Of a stretch of DNA of 24,568 nt, positions 9,149-18,437 are shown in pieces. The stretch is from Larix sibirica. Lineage: Eukaryota > Streptophyta > Pinopsida > Pinales > Pinaceae. The notes under the pieces were generated by a model. The model was not told the DNA's origin and did no database searches. It saw only the letters and a program-made list of their open reading frames with translations. How positions within the stretch are numbered: position 1 is the stretch's first letter; each line of letters begins with the position of its first letter. A program made the translations under genes and the position numbers. The stretch lies in assembly GCA_004151065.3 (NCBI GenBank), contig NWUY0300006906.1, forward strand, positions 10,077 to 34,644, in the 5' to 3' direction.

Positions 9149-10010
9149 CTACGGGAAGAATCAAGAATTATTGTGTAAAGGTATATAGATTGAGCATAAA
9201 TGAAGTCATACTATTGATCTTTGAGGATTGCTTCATTTTTAATTTGTGGGCGTTATGAAGCCATGTCCTTGGTGATAGCGAGGAGAAGGGATTTCATAAA
9301 CCAATCCAAGAAGATGCAATCATCAATCTTAATCATACATAAACTCCTTTGTCGTCACCACTCATGGATATGATCTATGATATGGGAAGATGAGTTTCGG
9401 CAACATGACAAAAGGATCTCATCTCCCTCATCATAATGGACAGGTAACTGGAAAAAGGTAAAAAAGGTGGAGCTGAGGGATACAAAATTGGGATGTATCC
9501 AAGATGGTTGTTCAATATACCACATAGAAACCACTCCAGTCAAAGTCCTCTCGAACAAACATAAATGGATGGAATCATCGACAATCCTATTAGAGGAACA
9601 CCATAAGTGGAAGGACATGATATGGTTTTGGGGGTCTTCGTTGACCTTCCCTTCAAATTTTGGGATGTCTGAGGGATTTTGATTGGAATTCAAGACCATG
9701 TGGGACCATGACTAATGTGATCATTGGTTAGTCTCAATAGATCTAAGAGGTTGAGACTATCCATGAATGGGAGGCTTGCAATAGGCATGGTGGGAGAGGT
9801 AGTCGAGGTACCAACGTTCATGTTGGCATTCCCTTCGAGGGGCTAGTTAGTGTTAGCCACACCAGTGGGACCTCCACCAGTAACAAGGAAAACACCAAAC
9901 ATGGTAGATGTTGGGATATGAAATGGACTAGCATTGCTAGGAGATTATGGAAATCCATGCTATGAGGAGCCTAAATCCAAGGATTCTAAATGGGAACCGA
10001 GAGGGTACAA
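9149..10010 (-). pseudogene. Element A gag capsid domain, broken
   Basis: From about 9699 down the frame reads IPKFEGKVNEDPQNHIMSF, then HLWCSSNRIVDDSIHLCLF, RTLTGVVSMWYIE and FFQLPVHYDEGDEIL. This is the Retrotrans_gag capsid pattern of plant gypsy elements. After a stop it continues LDWFMKSLLLAITKDMAS and YDFIYAQSIYLYTI, ending at the insert boundary at 9149. The N-terminal part (9700-10010) shows a low-complexity Gly/Thr/Ser-rich text (FLVTGGGPTGVANTN, STTSPTMPIASLPFMDSL) in another frame. Several stops are present. Gag would form the particle shell in the cytoplasm. Confidence 0.78.
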
Positions 10011-11751
10011 AGGTTGTATGATTATCATGCATTGAGGTGGGCTAATGGTCTAACTGTATATCTTGTAAAGGAGAGGACATCCTCAAAATATATGAGTACC
10101 TTGGAGGAGCAATTATGGCACAATATAAGAATACTAATCCAATAAGATAGAAATAAATATAATGAGAGAAATGCTCAAATCAATAATATCAACTCTATAT
10201 ATGGTGCTAAATCAAATAAGCAGTGAAAGGTGGGTGCAACAAGTGATCTAATCTAGACAAAAAGTAACCATTAAATGAAAACCCTATAAAAAGAAAAGAC
10301 ACAATACCCCTAAGAGGAGAACTACAAAAAGCAAAATGATGTGAAAAAAAAATCTTTCTCAAGTCTTTCTCAAATAGATGGATATGATATCCACTACCGA
10401 GAAAGAAATAGAAATCCAAACAAGGGCCTTCCAAATGCTAAACCTAGATGGTGTCTCAATCCCACCAAGTAAGTGAGTGAAGGTGTGAATGGTATGGTTT
10501 TAGAGAAGGTCACTGGGATAGTCTCTATTCGGCCAACTGTTATCTACCCCAAGTTCTCTCCCACCTGCAAGAGCCACTTCTGGGTAACATTCCTAATAGA
10601 ATGGCTACTAGGCTACCTCATTCTTAAACATGTCCAACAGGTTTCCTGCACTTTAGGCTAAAATTCATGATCCAAATTATCTTTGGTACTAAAAGGGAAA
10701 GGTGCCCCAATCAACCCTCTGGTTCTAGTCTTAACACAATGTACCACCCAAAAAGGATGGGCCTGCTAATAGACTAGCCTAGATTGTGTCCAATACAAGA
10801 GTATTTTAATTCCCTAAAAGTCAACCACTATGTTTTATTTTGACCCTCAAGTGAGGGAATTTAATGTGTTAGATTAGAGGTTGTTTTTAAGTCTCCACTT
10901 GGGGTTATGCACCAAGTGACATTTGATTTAAGGTGTGAGGTGTGTGTACAAATGATGTGTACAACAAGTAAATGAAATTGCAAGGAAATGTAAACGCTTG
11001 TAAAGTAATGTAGAGAAAGACAAGATAACCTTCAATATGAAAAACTAATGATGTTCTTTTCTTGAAATAAAATATACACTTTCTCTATAAAGTAAAGGAC
11101 CACTACCAACACTGGAAAATAGCAATCTCAAGTATTTATTCAAAATAGTTAGCTAAATAATGATGGACTTGTAAAGAAGAGAAAAGAGGCTCCCAACTAA
11201 CAATGGAAATTGTTTTAAATAAATGAAAAAGGTCAACTAAAGCTTGACTCAGCAATAAACTTGTTCAAACAGAAAATGATAGTTGAAAAGTAATTCCAAA
11301 ACAGAACCCTAAAGGCAATGAATACTTGGATTTTTCATTCATTTTTCCACCTACAACATCTACAAGGAAAATGAAATCAACTAATACATCAAGTAAATAA
11401 GCCACAAACAGCAAAAGAAAAACTGAAAATGGACTCAAAATGGAAAACCAAACCATACAAGAAAAATGCAAAACCGAAACTAGTCAAAATTTACAAAAAA
11501 ATGGGTTTTAAAATTGAGTCACGACTTTCAAAGAAAAAGCCGTGACTAGGGTTGTTGATTTCCCTGAGAAACCCATGACCGAGACCCAAAACCTAGCTAC
11601 AATGAAAATATGAGGGTTTTCACCAAGGATGCTTACTAGCAAAAAAAAGATGGTAGATGGCAAGCAAAGGAAGCCAAATCCTACCCTAAAAACCTAAGAA
11701 AGAGGCAGGAAATGATGGTCTAAACAAAACCAAGGATGGACAATGGATCCA
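10011..11751 (-). other. Putative element A leader, no coding sequence recognised
   Basis: This 1.7 kb stretch lies between the gag start and the primer-like site. Short open frames occur (10207-10434, 11265-11471) but show no family pattern. A strong stem-loop is at 11517-11547. The leader is long for a retrotransposon, so part of it may be another insertion that I cannot recognise. Confidence 0.45.
11517..11547 (-). other. 12-bp stem-loop in the putative leader
   Basis: AGTCACGACTTT (11517-11528) and AAAGCCGTGACT (11536-11547) form an inverted repeat around a 7-base loop. On the plus strand one pair is A-C. In the minus-strand RNA, the sense of element A, that pair becomes G-U, so the helix is fully paired. 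A role in packaging or dimer formation is speculation. Confidence 0.6.
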
Positions 11752-11771
11752 TCCCCATTATGGCCACCAAA
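11752..11771 (-). promoter_or_regulatory. Degenerate tRNA primer-binding site of element A
   Basis: The minus strand reads TTTGGTGGCCATAATGGGGA. This partly matches the tRNA-Asp-type primer site common in plant gypsy elements, which begins TGGCGCC and ends GGGGA. It lies a few bases inside a possible LTR end (GTACA at 11783-11779). The match is imperfect, but its place upstream of leader and gag fits. Confidence 0.4.
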
Positions 11772-11778
11772 TCTATAG

Positions 11779-13443
11779 TGTACGATTTCTCACACACAAG
11801 TGCAAAAAGAACCTATTAAAAGGTTGTGCAATCCTTGGTAGCAGATCAAAAATAGAAAAGGAAATAGATCTAAACTAAACTAAAGATAAACACTCTCAAA
11901 CATACATGCAAATAAAGATCAAGAAACTAGACATTGAAAGGAAGTGCATAATGTGAAAAAATGTGATCATTATTATTACACAGATAATTCAAATTATACA
12001 AACACACCTTGGTATCATTTATTTAGAGTAGTGGACCTCCATAGTTGATCCAAGGGCAGGTTCATTATTATCCTTGAGTCCCAATCTCCAACGAAGTGTG
12101 AGGTGAGGATTTCCCTTAAGGTGAAAGTCGAAAGAAGGGTGTGGTTTCTTTCTCTTTTTTGATGGAAATCTGGCAGCATAATGATGCTTTGGTGTATATG
12201 AGAATGGATGATCAAACGGTGGCCACGAGAGATTCTTATAAGCACAAGAGTGGTCAAAAACAAGATATAGATCCAATTTGTATGCTCTCCATTCCATGAT
12301 TGTTTAGTCGAGAGGTTAGGGTTTGGGAAGTTAGATCCATTGTTAGTTTTGGCCATGTCAATGTATGTGTCCACTTTTAGCAACTACTTCCCTTGGGGAA
12401 GCGCAAAATGAAAAATTATAACTGAATTTGCACTTTTTGGTCCAAGTCGTGTGTTTATGGGCAATATGTGCAATCAGGGTCATTTCTTTCGAAGGAAAAG
12501 GTGTGACCCTGTGGTTATGCTCAATTATTTGGTTTGAATTTCATTTTTTTGGCCATTTGTTCATTTCCCCATGTCATATGGATGATATGGGATGGAAAAT
12601 GGTGCTTATATTGCCGAGTATGATGTATAATAGTGATGAAACTGATGACAACGTAGGTGAGAAAAAATTGGATATTAACAACATCCAAGAGAAAGAGAAA
12701 GCCAAGATCATCGCCAAAATCTCCTCCACAAGAGTAAAAGAGAAGTGTACAAATGATGTTGTGATGATTGTGTAAAAGGACTCTCTCCTTCCTCTATTTA
12801 TATGAGAGGTAAGGGAGGCCAACAATACTATGTGGGCCTAAGCCCTTACAAGCAACCTACAAAAGCCCTTGTAGGCCAACACAAGTGAGATGTCCACTCT
12901 AAAGTACATGTGTCATGCTCCAAGGTGATGTCGTACACAATAAGGGCTCCAAGATGATGTAGCTACACAAGGTAAGTCCACATGCCTCCATCACAAGCCT
13001 CCATGGACTCCATCGATCCTCCTAAGCAATGTACTCCATTGGGTCAACTACCCCCGCAAGAACATTGTTGAAGCCTTAGCTATCCTAAAGCCAAATCCAA
13101 CCCTTTGAATAGAATTCCAAGCTACAATACGCCAACTATGTATTGATACCCTCATCCAAGTGAAACAATGCTCCTCATCCCATGTATTATGCTCCCCTTG
13201 AAAGTGGATCCTCCATGGGGTACCAATGAAGGGCATTCACCAAATTTTCAAGAGAACTCCAATGCCTAAGGGAAGAACACTAAGCCAACAATCATTTTAG
13301 TTCAAGCATCCACTGAGCAAGTTATCTCAATTGTGAAAATCCATCATGGACCATCATGTTCCAATCCATATCATGCCATCAAGGGTTTGAATAGACGACA
13401 TGCACCTAAAATCTAATTAAGCACCCCAAACATGGTGTAAACA
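11779..13443 (-). mobile_element. Putative 5' LTR of element A
   Basis: On the minus strand the interval starts TGTTTACACC and ends GTACA, with TG...CA ends next to the primer-like site. It contains a promoter-like CATATAAATAGAGG at 12795-12802 and no conserved coding sequence; the open frames on both strands lack any family pattern. At about 1.66 kb it would be a long LTR. The 3' partner is missing, because element A is cut at the N at 3016, so the limits cannot be confirmed here. Confidence 0.4.
12795..12802 (-). promoter_or_regulatory. TATA box (TATAAATA) of the putative element A LTR
   Basis: The minus strand reads TCTCATATAAATAGAGGAAGG and then a C/A-rich stretch, a typical plant core promoter. 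It points towards gag and pol of element A. Confidence 0.45.
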
Positions 13444-14663
13444 CTTTTGGAGTAACCTAAAAAACTAATATATAATAATCAATAGATAGCCCCACATTTA
13501 TTCCTAGTGAATACAAACATTGATTGTCCTCCCCCTCTTGATCCTTTAACTATGGATAATAAAGGATTTGACCTTTCCAAATATACCTCTCTCATCGCAT
13601 ATCATCCACCTAGCTTAATTAAGTTCAAATCCAATACCACGTCACCTACTCCCACCTTTTCATTTATGTCCCATTTATTACACCATTACCCAATCAACTT
13701 GTGATGGGAACTTAAAGCAAATGTGGAGATAGTGTTATCATCCCCCCTACAGTCCACATTGTTGACCCCTTTGTCCATAGACACCAAGAGATAACACAAT
13801 CCTCCCTTGTGAATTTATGAGTTAAGAGCTAAAACCTTCATGTATGTAATAACCGTTGACTTATCATCGTGGCTTGTGGCCTATCCCTCATACTCTTCCC
13901 CACAACTAACCATGGGATTATGTTTTAAAATATTATTATGGTGTTCAAATGATAAAGTGTTCTAGGTGTGTGAAATATAAGAGGGAAATTCCAATTGTTA
14001 CACTTCAAGTTAGTGGTCTACATGGCCATGTAGATTCAAAGGCATAAATTTCCTTTGTAGCATTTGGAGGTAGAAAAACCAAACAAAGTAATATTCTAAT
14101 TATCGGTAGTGTAGAACTAATTTTAGATATTGGAAAGGAGAGAATTATATTTATAATTGAAAAATATGTATTTTGTTTCCATACATGATTTACTTTAGAA
14201 ATGTATCAACCAATTTGTGATTGGTGACAATCTAGTTTGAATTTGGTGCATAACTCTTTTGTAGTCTTCACTATTTTGGATTTGTGTAAGGGATATCTTT
14301 TTTAATGCCAATGGCATTTGATGATATGTAATTCTGATTTCTAAATAAATTAAAATTACAATATTTTTTTTCCGCGGAAAAAAAAAAAACAAAACCAATA
14401 TGTGATTTGAATAGAAATAAAGGAACTCCTCATGTGTCTCTAATAACTCGATAGTCAACATACAACATATGTAAAATAACTTTTGCATTTTGTTTTATAT
14501 GTATGTTAGGAAAAGTTAAAAGATAAGATTTTCCATAACCCATTTTACTAAATTTCAATTGACAAACCCACTAATCAAATATGGAATAACATTTGATTAT
14601 TTATACTACATATTTGACATTAAGGAATGAGCCAACTTGAATCAAAACTCATATGGATGCTTC
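13444..14663. other. Unrecognised sequence without supported gene
   Basis: A 65-residue plus-strand frame (13507-13704) is Pro/Ser-rich but matches no family I know. The rest is AT-rich with no coding pattern. A GC-centred palindrome lies at 14364-14385. Confidence 0.5.
14364..14385. repeat. Perfect palindrome T8-CCGCGG-A8
   Basis: Eight T, then CCGCGG, then eight A form a perfect 22-base palindrome, and the A-run continues to 14389. The flanks are not inverted copies of each other. It may be a chance product of homopolymer growth around a CG-rich core, or a cloning or assembly scar. Confidence 0.9.
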
Positions 14664-14925
14664 AAATAAAGAATGAACAAACTCAATTTATTTATGATGC
14701 AAGCACAACTTTTTTAGTAACGATGGATTTGTCTTCGATGAAGTTAGTTTGATTATTTGGATTTGATGGGGCTTCTACCATGCATGGTGTATATGAAGGT
14801 TTATTTACTAGGATTTGACAATATGCTCCTCACTTATTAGATATACATTGCATAATTCATTGTGAAGCATTATCAACAAATAGATTTGCAAACAAAGTTA
14901 TTCATGGTTCATGAAATCTGCTAAA
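14664..14925 (+). pseudogene. hAT-like (DUF4371-type) transposase fragment
   Basis: One plus-strand frame reads FGFDGASTMHGVYEGLFTR (Asp codon 14765-14767), then a stop, then YAPHLLDIHCIIHCEAL. This matches the DGAS...HC(V/I)AHR segment found in plant hAT-type transposases and DUF4371 proteins. There the Asp belongs to the catalytic core and is followed by the conserved His/Cys stretch. Two stops occur within about 60 codons and no full gene or terminal repeats are visible. It is a small remnant of a cut-and-paste transposon or of a domesticated relative. Confidence 0.6.
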
Positions 14926-15648
14926 AGACATATGGATACATCTTCTAATGGTTTTGATATTGGTATTTTTAGGTCATGATTTTCTAGTGCATTTTTAGGG
15001 CCTTTCATGCATTTTTATTTATTTTCACACCCAACATCGAGGGATCCAATTTTTTTGTATTTTTTCTTTCCAACAAGCCAACGAAGACAAAAACCAGATC
15101 ACTTAGTAAAAATCGATTGTCTCAATTCTTCCAACTCAATGTTCCCACCCATCTGAACTTCCTGCCAAGGTTAAGGTTCTTACAAATTAGGGTTTTTCCT
15201 CCTAGGGTTTTGGCATCATTACAAGTTACTTTCAACCTCTTTGTTATGGATATTTTGTGAATGATCATAGCCAGCACATATCTTCTCAAATATAAGATAC
15301 CACCATCTAGACACTTTGTATTATATGCGCATTACAATGTTTTCAATAGTTATATTCATTAATAGAATTGATTTCCACTCATGTAATTCTCTTCTTTTGA
15401 TATTGTATCATGCATTAACTTTGCAATATTGTGTTCCTTTATTTTGTTCTCAATCCAATTTGGCTAAAATATGGAATCATTTTAGATAATTACGTCCGAG
15501 GTGTTACAAATTCATGGTTTATAATGGCAAGGTAATGGAAAGTATTGTTAAGTTCACACTTACTTTCTTAGAAGACTAGGAGTTAGCAAATACAAAATGT
15601 ATGAGTTGGTGATGACATTTAAAGTACAATTTTGCATCCTTTTACTTC
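14926..15648. other. AT-rich stretch between transposase fragments
   Basis: I see no conserved protein. The stretch lies between two plus-strand fragments that may come from the same transposase gene, so it could contain its badly decayed middle or an intron or insertion. Around 15021-15250 it is richer in C and contains GGGTTTT-like text (TTAGGGTTTTTCCTCCTAGG), but I cannot assign it. Confidence 0.4.
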
Positions 15649-15783
15649 CATAGGCGTTTCTTTGAATTAGATAAGTTGAATCAAAAGTTCCAATAGGATC
15701 ATATTGACATTTTTTCTATTGGAACCACTTTAGATATTATTATTAACATGCTTCGTAAGCAATTTCTAAGAAGCATATTGGGG
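15649..15783 (+). pseudogene. Possible second hAT-like transposase fragment
   Basis: A 45-codon plus-strand stretch with one stop reads HRRFFELDKLNQKFQ, then DHIDIFSIGTTLDIIINML and RKQFL. The pattern (LNxxFQ.D.IDI..I.TT...I..LR..FL) resembles the mid to C-terminal region of plant DUF4371/hAT-like transposases. Orientation and order agree with the fragment near 14700. The match is from memory of the family pattern and is weaker than the first. Confidence 0.35.
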
Positions 15784-15938
15784 TAAAATGTGGTGCATAT
15801 ATAAATATTTTTTAAGTAACTGCACAAGGATGAAGTCTTGAGTTTACAAATGGCACAATTATGGTAGATGAACATGCATCTATGTGAAGGTCAACCTAAA
15901 TGGGTAGAAGGATTTCCATGTTTGATGTTACTCTGGAA
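15784..15938. other. Short unassigned stretch
   Basis: It may continue the decayed transposase (a plus-strand frame contains GFPCLMLLWNFFSF), but I cannot support this. Confidence 0.3.
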
Positions 15939-16170
15939 TTTTTTTTCTTTTAAATTGCATAATGCATTTCTAGGGGAAACCCACTAGGAATTTCTCATCA
16001 TTCAGAGGATGGTACCCTAGGTAAACCAGATTCTTCAAGGCTCGAGGTTAATTCAACATCTAAAAAAAAATGACTCATGAATAGAAAACATGTCACAAAG
16101 TGGGATTTGAGCCTAGGCTGGGAAGGAAACAATTCTTCCTCTTATCCATTCAAACTACACCCATATGATA
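15939..16170 (-). mobile_element. tRNA-derived SINE-like element
   Basis: On the minus strand the 5' end resembles a tRNA with an internal pol III promoter. The A box is TAGTTTGAATGG (16146-16157) and the B box is GGCTCAAATCC (16103-16113), 32 bases apart, which is normal tRNA spacing. About 150 bases of unrelated body follow, ending in an A-rich tail (minus strand AAAAGAAAAAAAATTCC, 15939-15950 and next bases). I did not find a matching target-site duplication, and the family is not known to me. Confidence 0.5.
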
Positions 16171-16432
16171 TCATGTATTCTTCTTATTATAGCTAGCACA
16201 ACAATATGCAAACACGGCTTTTAAAAATTAAATATATTAAGAAATGATGATAGCTCGAGACTTTATATCCACATATTGGATATGATAATATCTCTCTCAA
16301 TGCACTACATGCTTTCAATGAAGTCGATTTGAATTTTTTTTGTGACATATAGAAACATATAAAAACTTGACAACCTCTTCCACTAAGCAATTATATTCAT
16401 CTTTATGGTGATGCAAGTTTGAGTAATTTTGA
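16171..16432. other. Unassigned stretch between SINE-like unit and LTR
   Basis: A short minus-strand frame (16193-16390) has no family pattern. No other feature is seen. Confidence 0.4.
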
Positions 16433-16732
16433 TGTAATGCAACAAATACCCCCAAAAACGTAAAAATAGAAAGAAATAGTAAATCCATGCCTTGATAATG
16501 AAAGATAAATATTTAATGAGAATCCTCTTCGAGGGAGAAACCTCATTTTAGAATATAAGAAATGAACAAGATTAGATGATATCTAAAACTAGGTCTCCTT
16601 GGTATATATAGGAGACAAAAGGTATAATTACAATTAAAGGGTTTAATCAACCATTAAAGGGTCTAGTTGACCAATAAGGACATCACTAATATAAAAATGG
16701 AAATATATTAACTCAATATCTAGGGCTTAACA
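16433..16732 (-). mobile_element. LTR of element C (3' LTR, about 300 bp)
   Basis: On the minus strand it begins TGTTAAGCCC directly after a polypurine tract and ends near GCATTACA, giving TG...CA ends. It holds a TATA box (16603-16610, TATATATA followed by CCAAGGAG). It follows the chromodomain of element C on the same strand, as a 3' LTR should. The far end was chosen on the short inverted ends (TGTTA/TTACA) and may be off by a few bases. Confidence 0.65.
16603..16610 (-). promoter_or_regulatory. TATA box of element C LTR
   Basis: The minus strand reads CTCCTATATATACCAAGG about 120 bases from the LTR start, a normal position between U3 and R. Confidence 0.55.
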
Positions 16733-16747
16733 TGCCCCTCCCTTTAA
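16733..16747 (-). promoter_or_regulatory. Polypurine tract of element C
   Basis: The minus strand reads TTAAAGGGAGGGGCA immediately before the LTR start TGTTAAG. Such a purine run primes plus-strand DNA synthesis. Confidence 0.7.
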
Positions 16748-16978
16748 ACAATTGTTCTCCTCGATACTTGATTAATTATGGATGTTTAGTCCTGAAGATC
16801 TTATCTTCCCATGTCTCCTCTTCTATCGGAAAGTTATTCTACATGATGAGATACTCAGTAAATTCTCTATTTTGCAATTTCTTGAGCCATGTGTGAAGGA
16901 TTGTTTCAGGTTCTAATATCAATTTCCCTTCTTCATCAATCTCTAGTAAAATAGTCTGAACTAGGATCTTGTCACCAA
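16738..16978 (-). pseudogene. Element C integrase C-terminus with chromodomain
   Basis: A single minus-strand frame starts at the N as GDKILVQTILLEIDEEGK, the GD-(K/R)-V-type end of the integrase core. It continues to LEPETILHTWLKKLQN, then EFTEYLIM, a stop, NNFPIEEETWEDK and, after a second stop, LIKYRGEQLFKGRG. The segment from LEPETIL to TWED is the chromodomain of gypsy chromoviruses, which helps target chromatin. Normally a Trp precedes the NxFP..E.TWE part; here TAG stands in its place, consistent with TGG to TAG. The rest of the element is missing beyond the N at 16979. Confidence 0.8.
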
Positions 16979-16979
16979 N
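16979..16979. other. Single N: assembly join cutting element C
   Basis: The integrase reading of element C ends exactly here. The sequence to the right (GAGAACAAGTAACATATAAC) has no integrase similarity on the minus strand. Confidence 0.7.
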
Positions 16980-16982
16980 CGA

Positions 16983-17006
16983 GAACAAGTAACATATAAC
17001 TTGTTC
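16983..17006. repeat. Short perfect inverted repeat next to the N
   Basis: GAACAAGT and ACTTGTTC flank an 8-base spacer, starting four bases after the N. Its meaning is unclear. Confidence 0.7.
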
Positions 17007-17990
17007 ATGCAGTGTTCATTGACAACAAGTTAAGTGGTTATGCTAGTAACAAGCATATTAATAAAATTTAATGATGGTTTGAAAAAATAATTAACCATTT
17101 TCAACAAATTGTTTTCCCGTTCTTTGAGATGGTTTGTTAAAATTTTAACATTATTTTGATGGGTAAAATGCCTCATGCACGTCAAATTCCAACCTTGCTT
17201 CTGTTCAGCGGAAGCGATCTACAGTGAAAGGAATAAAACTAGTCTACTCAATTACTGATTAAAATTAATGCTCAGTTAATTATTGAATCTGCAAGAGAGA
17301 AATAATGGTTAAGTGTGATAAACTGAGCAATTCAAATGCTGCAATCCTAGGGTTAGTTAATTGGGTTGCAGTCATCATAATCGAATGTTGGTTGAATTGG
17401 GGATCGAATGGTCATTGATATTGAATTCCTCTAAGATTTTATAATAGTAAACATCGATCCAAAAGAACTAGTACTTCTATCTTTGATCCAAAAACCTAAG
17501 ACTCCAGCATCAACAAATATAGATTGAGCTCGGTCAAGTATATAAATTGAAGAGGGAGAGTTGGCTCCATGAGCCCTATGTATTGTATAAGAGAAGAGAA
17601 ATGGTTTATGCTTCTGTTGCATGGGATGACTCTCACATATAGGGATGATCCAGTTGGCCCCAGACACCAATGTTTCCATACTTTTCAACTCTCTAAAATA
17701 CCCCACTCACCTAGATGCATGTGCATCCAGGTCTGCTTTGGCCCGTGGCCGTTGTTAAATATACATGCCGAGATAAACTACACATTGATCTACCACTGAA
17801 TGTGTTCGTATAGGTCAACTTCAACTCAGTGTCTACAATAAAAAAATCTAATCTCCTCCCTAGATCATCAATCTGTATAGTGGTCGTGTAGTGGGGTGGG
17901 ATTAGGTTTACACGCCATCCCTTCACAAGGGCTATTAGGTGCATTATTATGGTTGTTAAATAATTCTATATAAAGTAAGTAAGTACCTAG
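17007..17990. other. Unrecognised, possibly LTR-derived sequence
   Basis: No protein family is recognised in the frames here (17431-17706, 17569-17799 and 17711-17944). The minus strand contains TTCAATTTATATACTTGACC at about 17550-17530, which could be an LTR core promoter, followed by a non-coding leader-like stretch. The GC content is higher than in neighbouring DNA. Without a second copy or a primer site this remains a guess. Confidence 0.3.
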
Positions 17991-18060
17991 GGGATTTGAA
18001 CTTGTGACCTAAGTTCCATTTACAACTTCTCATCTCATTTACTCATTACCAATTTCTCTA
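17991..18060 (-). mobile_element. tRNA-like SINE head fragment
   Basis: The minus strand has an A-box-like TAGAGAAATTGG (18049-18060), then AGGTCACAA and a B box GTTCAAATCCC (17991-18001), resembling the GTTCGAATCC arm of a tRNA. The spacing of 47 bases is longer than in a tRNA. I could not see an A-rich tail further on. It could be a 5' SINE remnant or a decayed tRNA-like sequence. Confidence 0.4.
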
Positions 18061-18199
18061 CCCCGTGAGCTCGTTAAATGACTTTATATATTAATCAAAG
18101 GATTGAGGAGAAAAAAATGATCGCAGTAGGACTATTATATAAATGTGTTTTATATATATTGATGAAAAGTCAAAAGGGTGACTAGGGATGCATTATATT
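18061..18199. other. AT-rich spacer before minisatellite
   Basis: No feature is recognised. TATATATA-type text near 18150 resembles the start of the repeat array that follows. Confidence 0.4.
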
Positions 18200-18437
18200 T
18201 ATATAATGGATTGATTTATGTTACTATATTGTGTTTTTATATAATGAATGATTTATGTTGATGAATTGTTTTTTTATATAATGAATTGATTTATGATTAC
18301 TATAGTGTGTTTTTATATAATGAGTTGATTTACTTTAATGTATTGTGTCTATATAGTGAAGTATTCATGTTGAATTATTGTGTTGTGTAGATAATGAATG
18401 GATTTATGTTGCTATATTGTGTTTTTGTATGATGAAA
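18200..18437 (+). repeat. 38-bp minisatellite, six units
   Basis: A motif close to TATATAATG followed by AATTGATTTATGTT and TATTGTGTTTT starts at 18200, 18238, 18275, 18314, 18350 and 18388. A partial unit starts at 18426. The spacing is 38, 37, 39, 36, 38 and 38 bases. The units have diverged, so the array is old. It is AT-rich and non-coding. Confidence 0.85.

Larger units (their letters stand above)
3017..13443 (-). mobile_element. Element A: degenerate Ty3/gypsy LTR retrotransposon (Tat-like)
   Basis: Read on the minus strand, the order is 5' LTR, primer site, leader, gag, protease, reverse transcriptase, RNase H, integrase. This is the Ty3/gypsy (Metaviridae-type) order, since integrase follows RNase H. 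The wording of the RT-RNase H and integrase domains (KLRHYIL, the CIEAV...FQKCQ finger, VVVDYLTKWVEAMP) resembles non-chromovirus plant gypsy elements of the Tat group. Every coding domain carries stops and frameshifts, gag is split by a 940-bp insert, and the 3' end is lost at the N at 3016. The 5' LTR limit is uncertain. Confidence 0.75.

Noticed and set aside
8201-9163. GAATCA on both sides of the inverted-repeat insert as a target-site duplication
   Set aside because: The left copy touches the insert end, but the right copy lies nine bases away, so the two are not symmetric and may be chance.
9467-9682. Plus-strand open frame opposite gag
   Set aside because: The minus strand carries the capsid motifs here; the plus frame has none.
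10944-12759. 15-base repeat GTGTACAAATGATGT at 10944-10958 and 12745-12759
   Set aside because: The match does not extend on either side, so it does not support a paired LTR or duplication.
12428-12825. Overlapping open frames on both strands (115 and 83 codons)
   Set aside because: Neither shows a known domain, and both lie in the putative LTR of element A next to its TATA box.
13507-13704. 65-codon Pro/Ser-rich plus-strand frame
   Set aside because: It is too short and shows no family pattern or promoter context; chance is sufficient.
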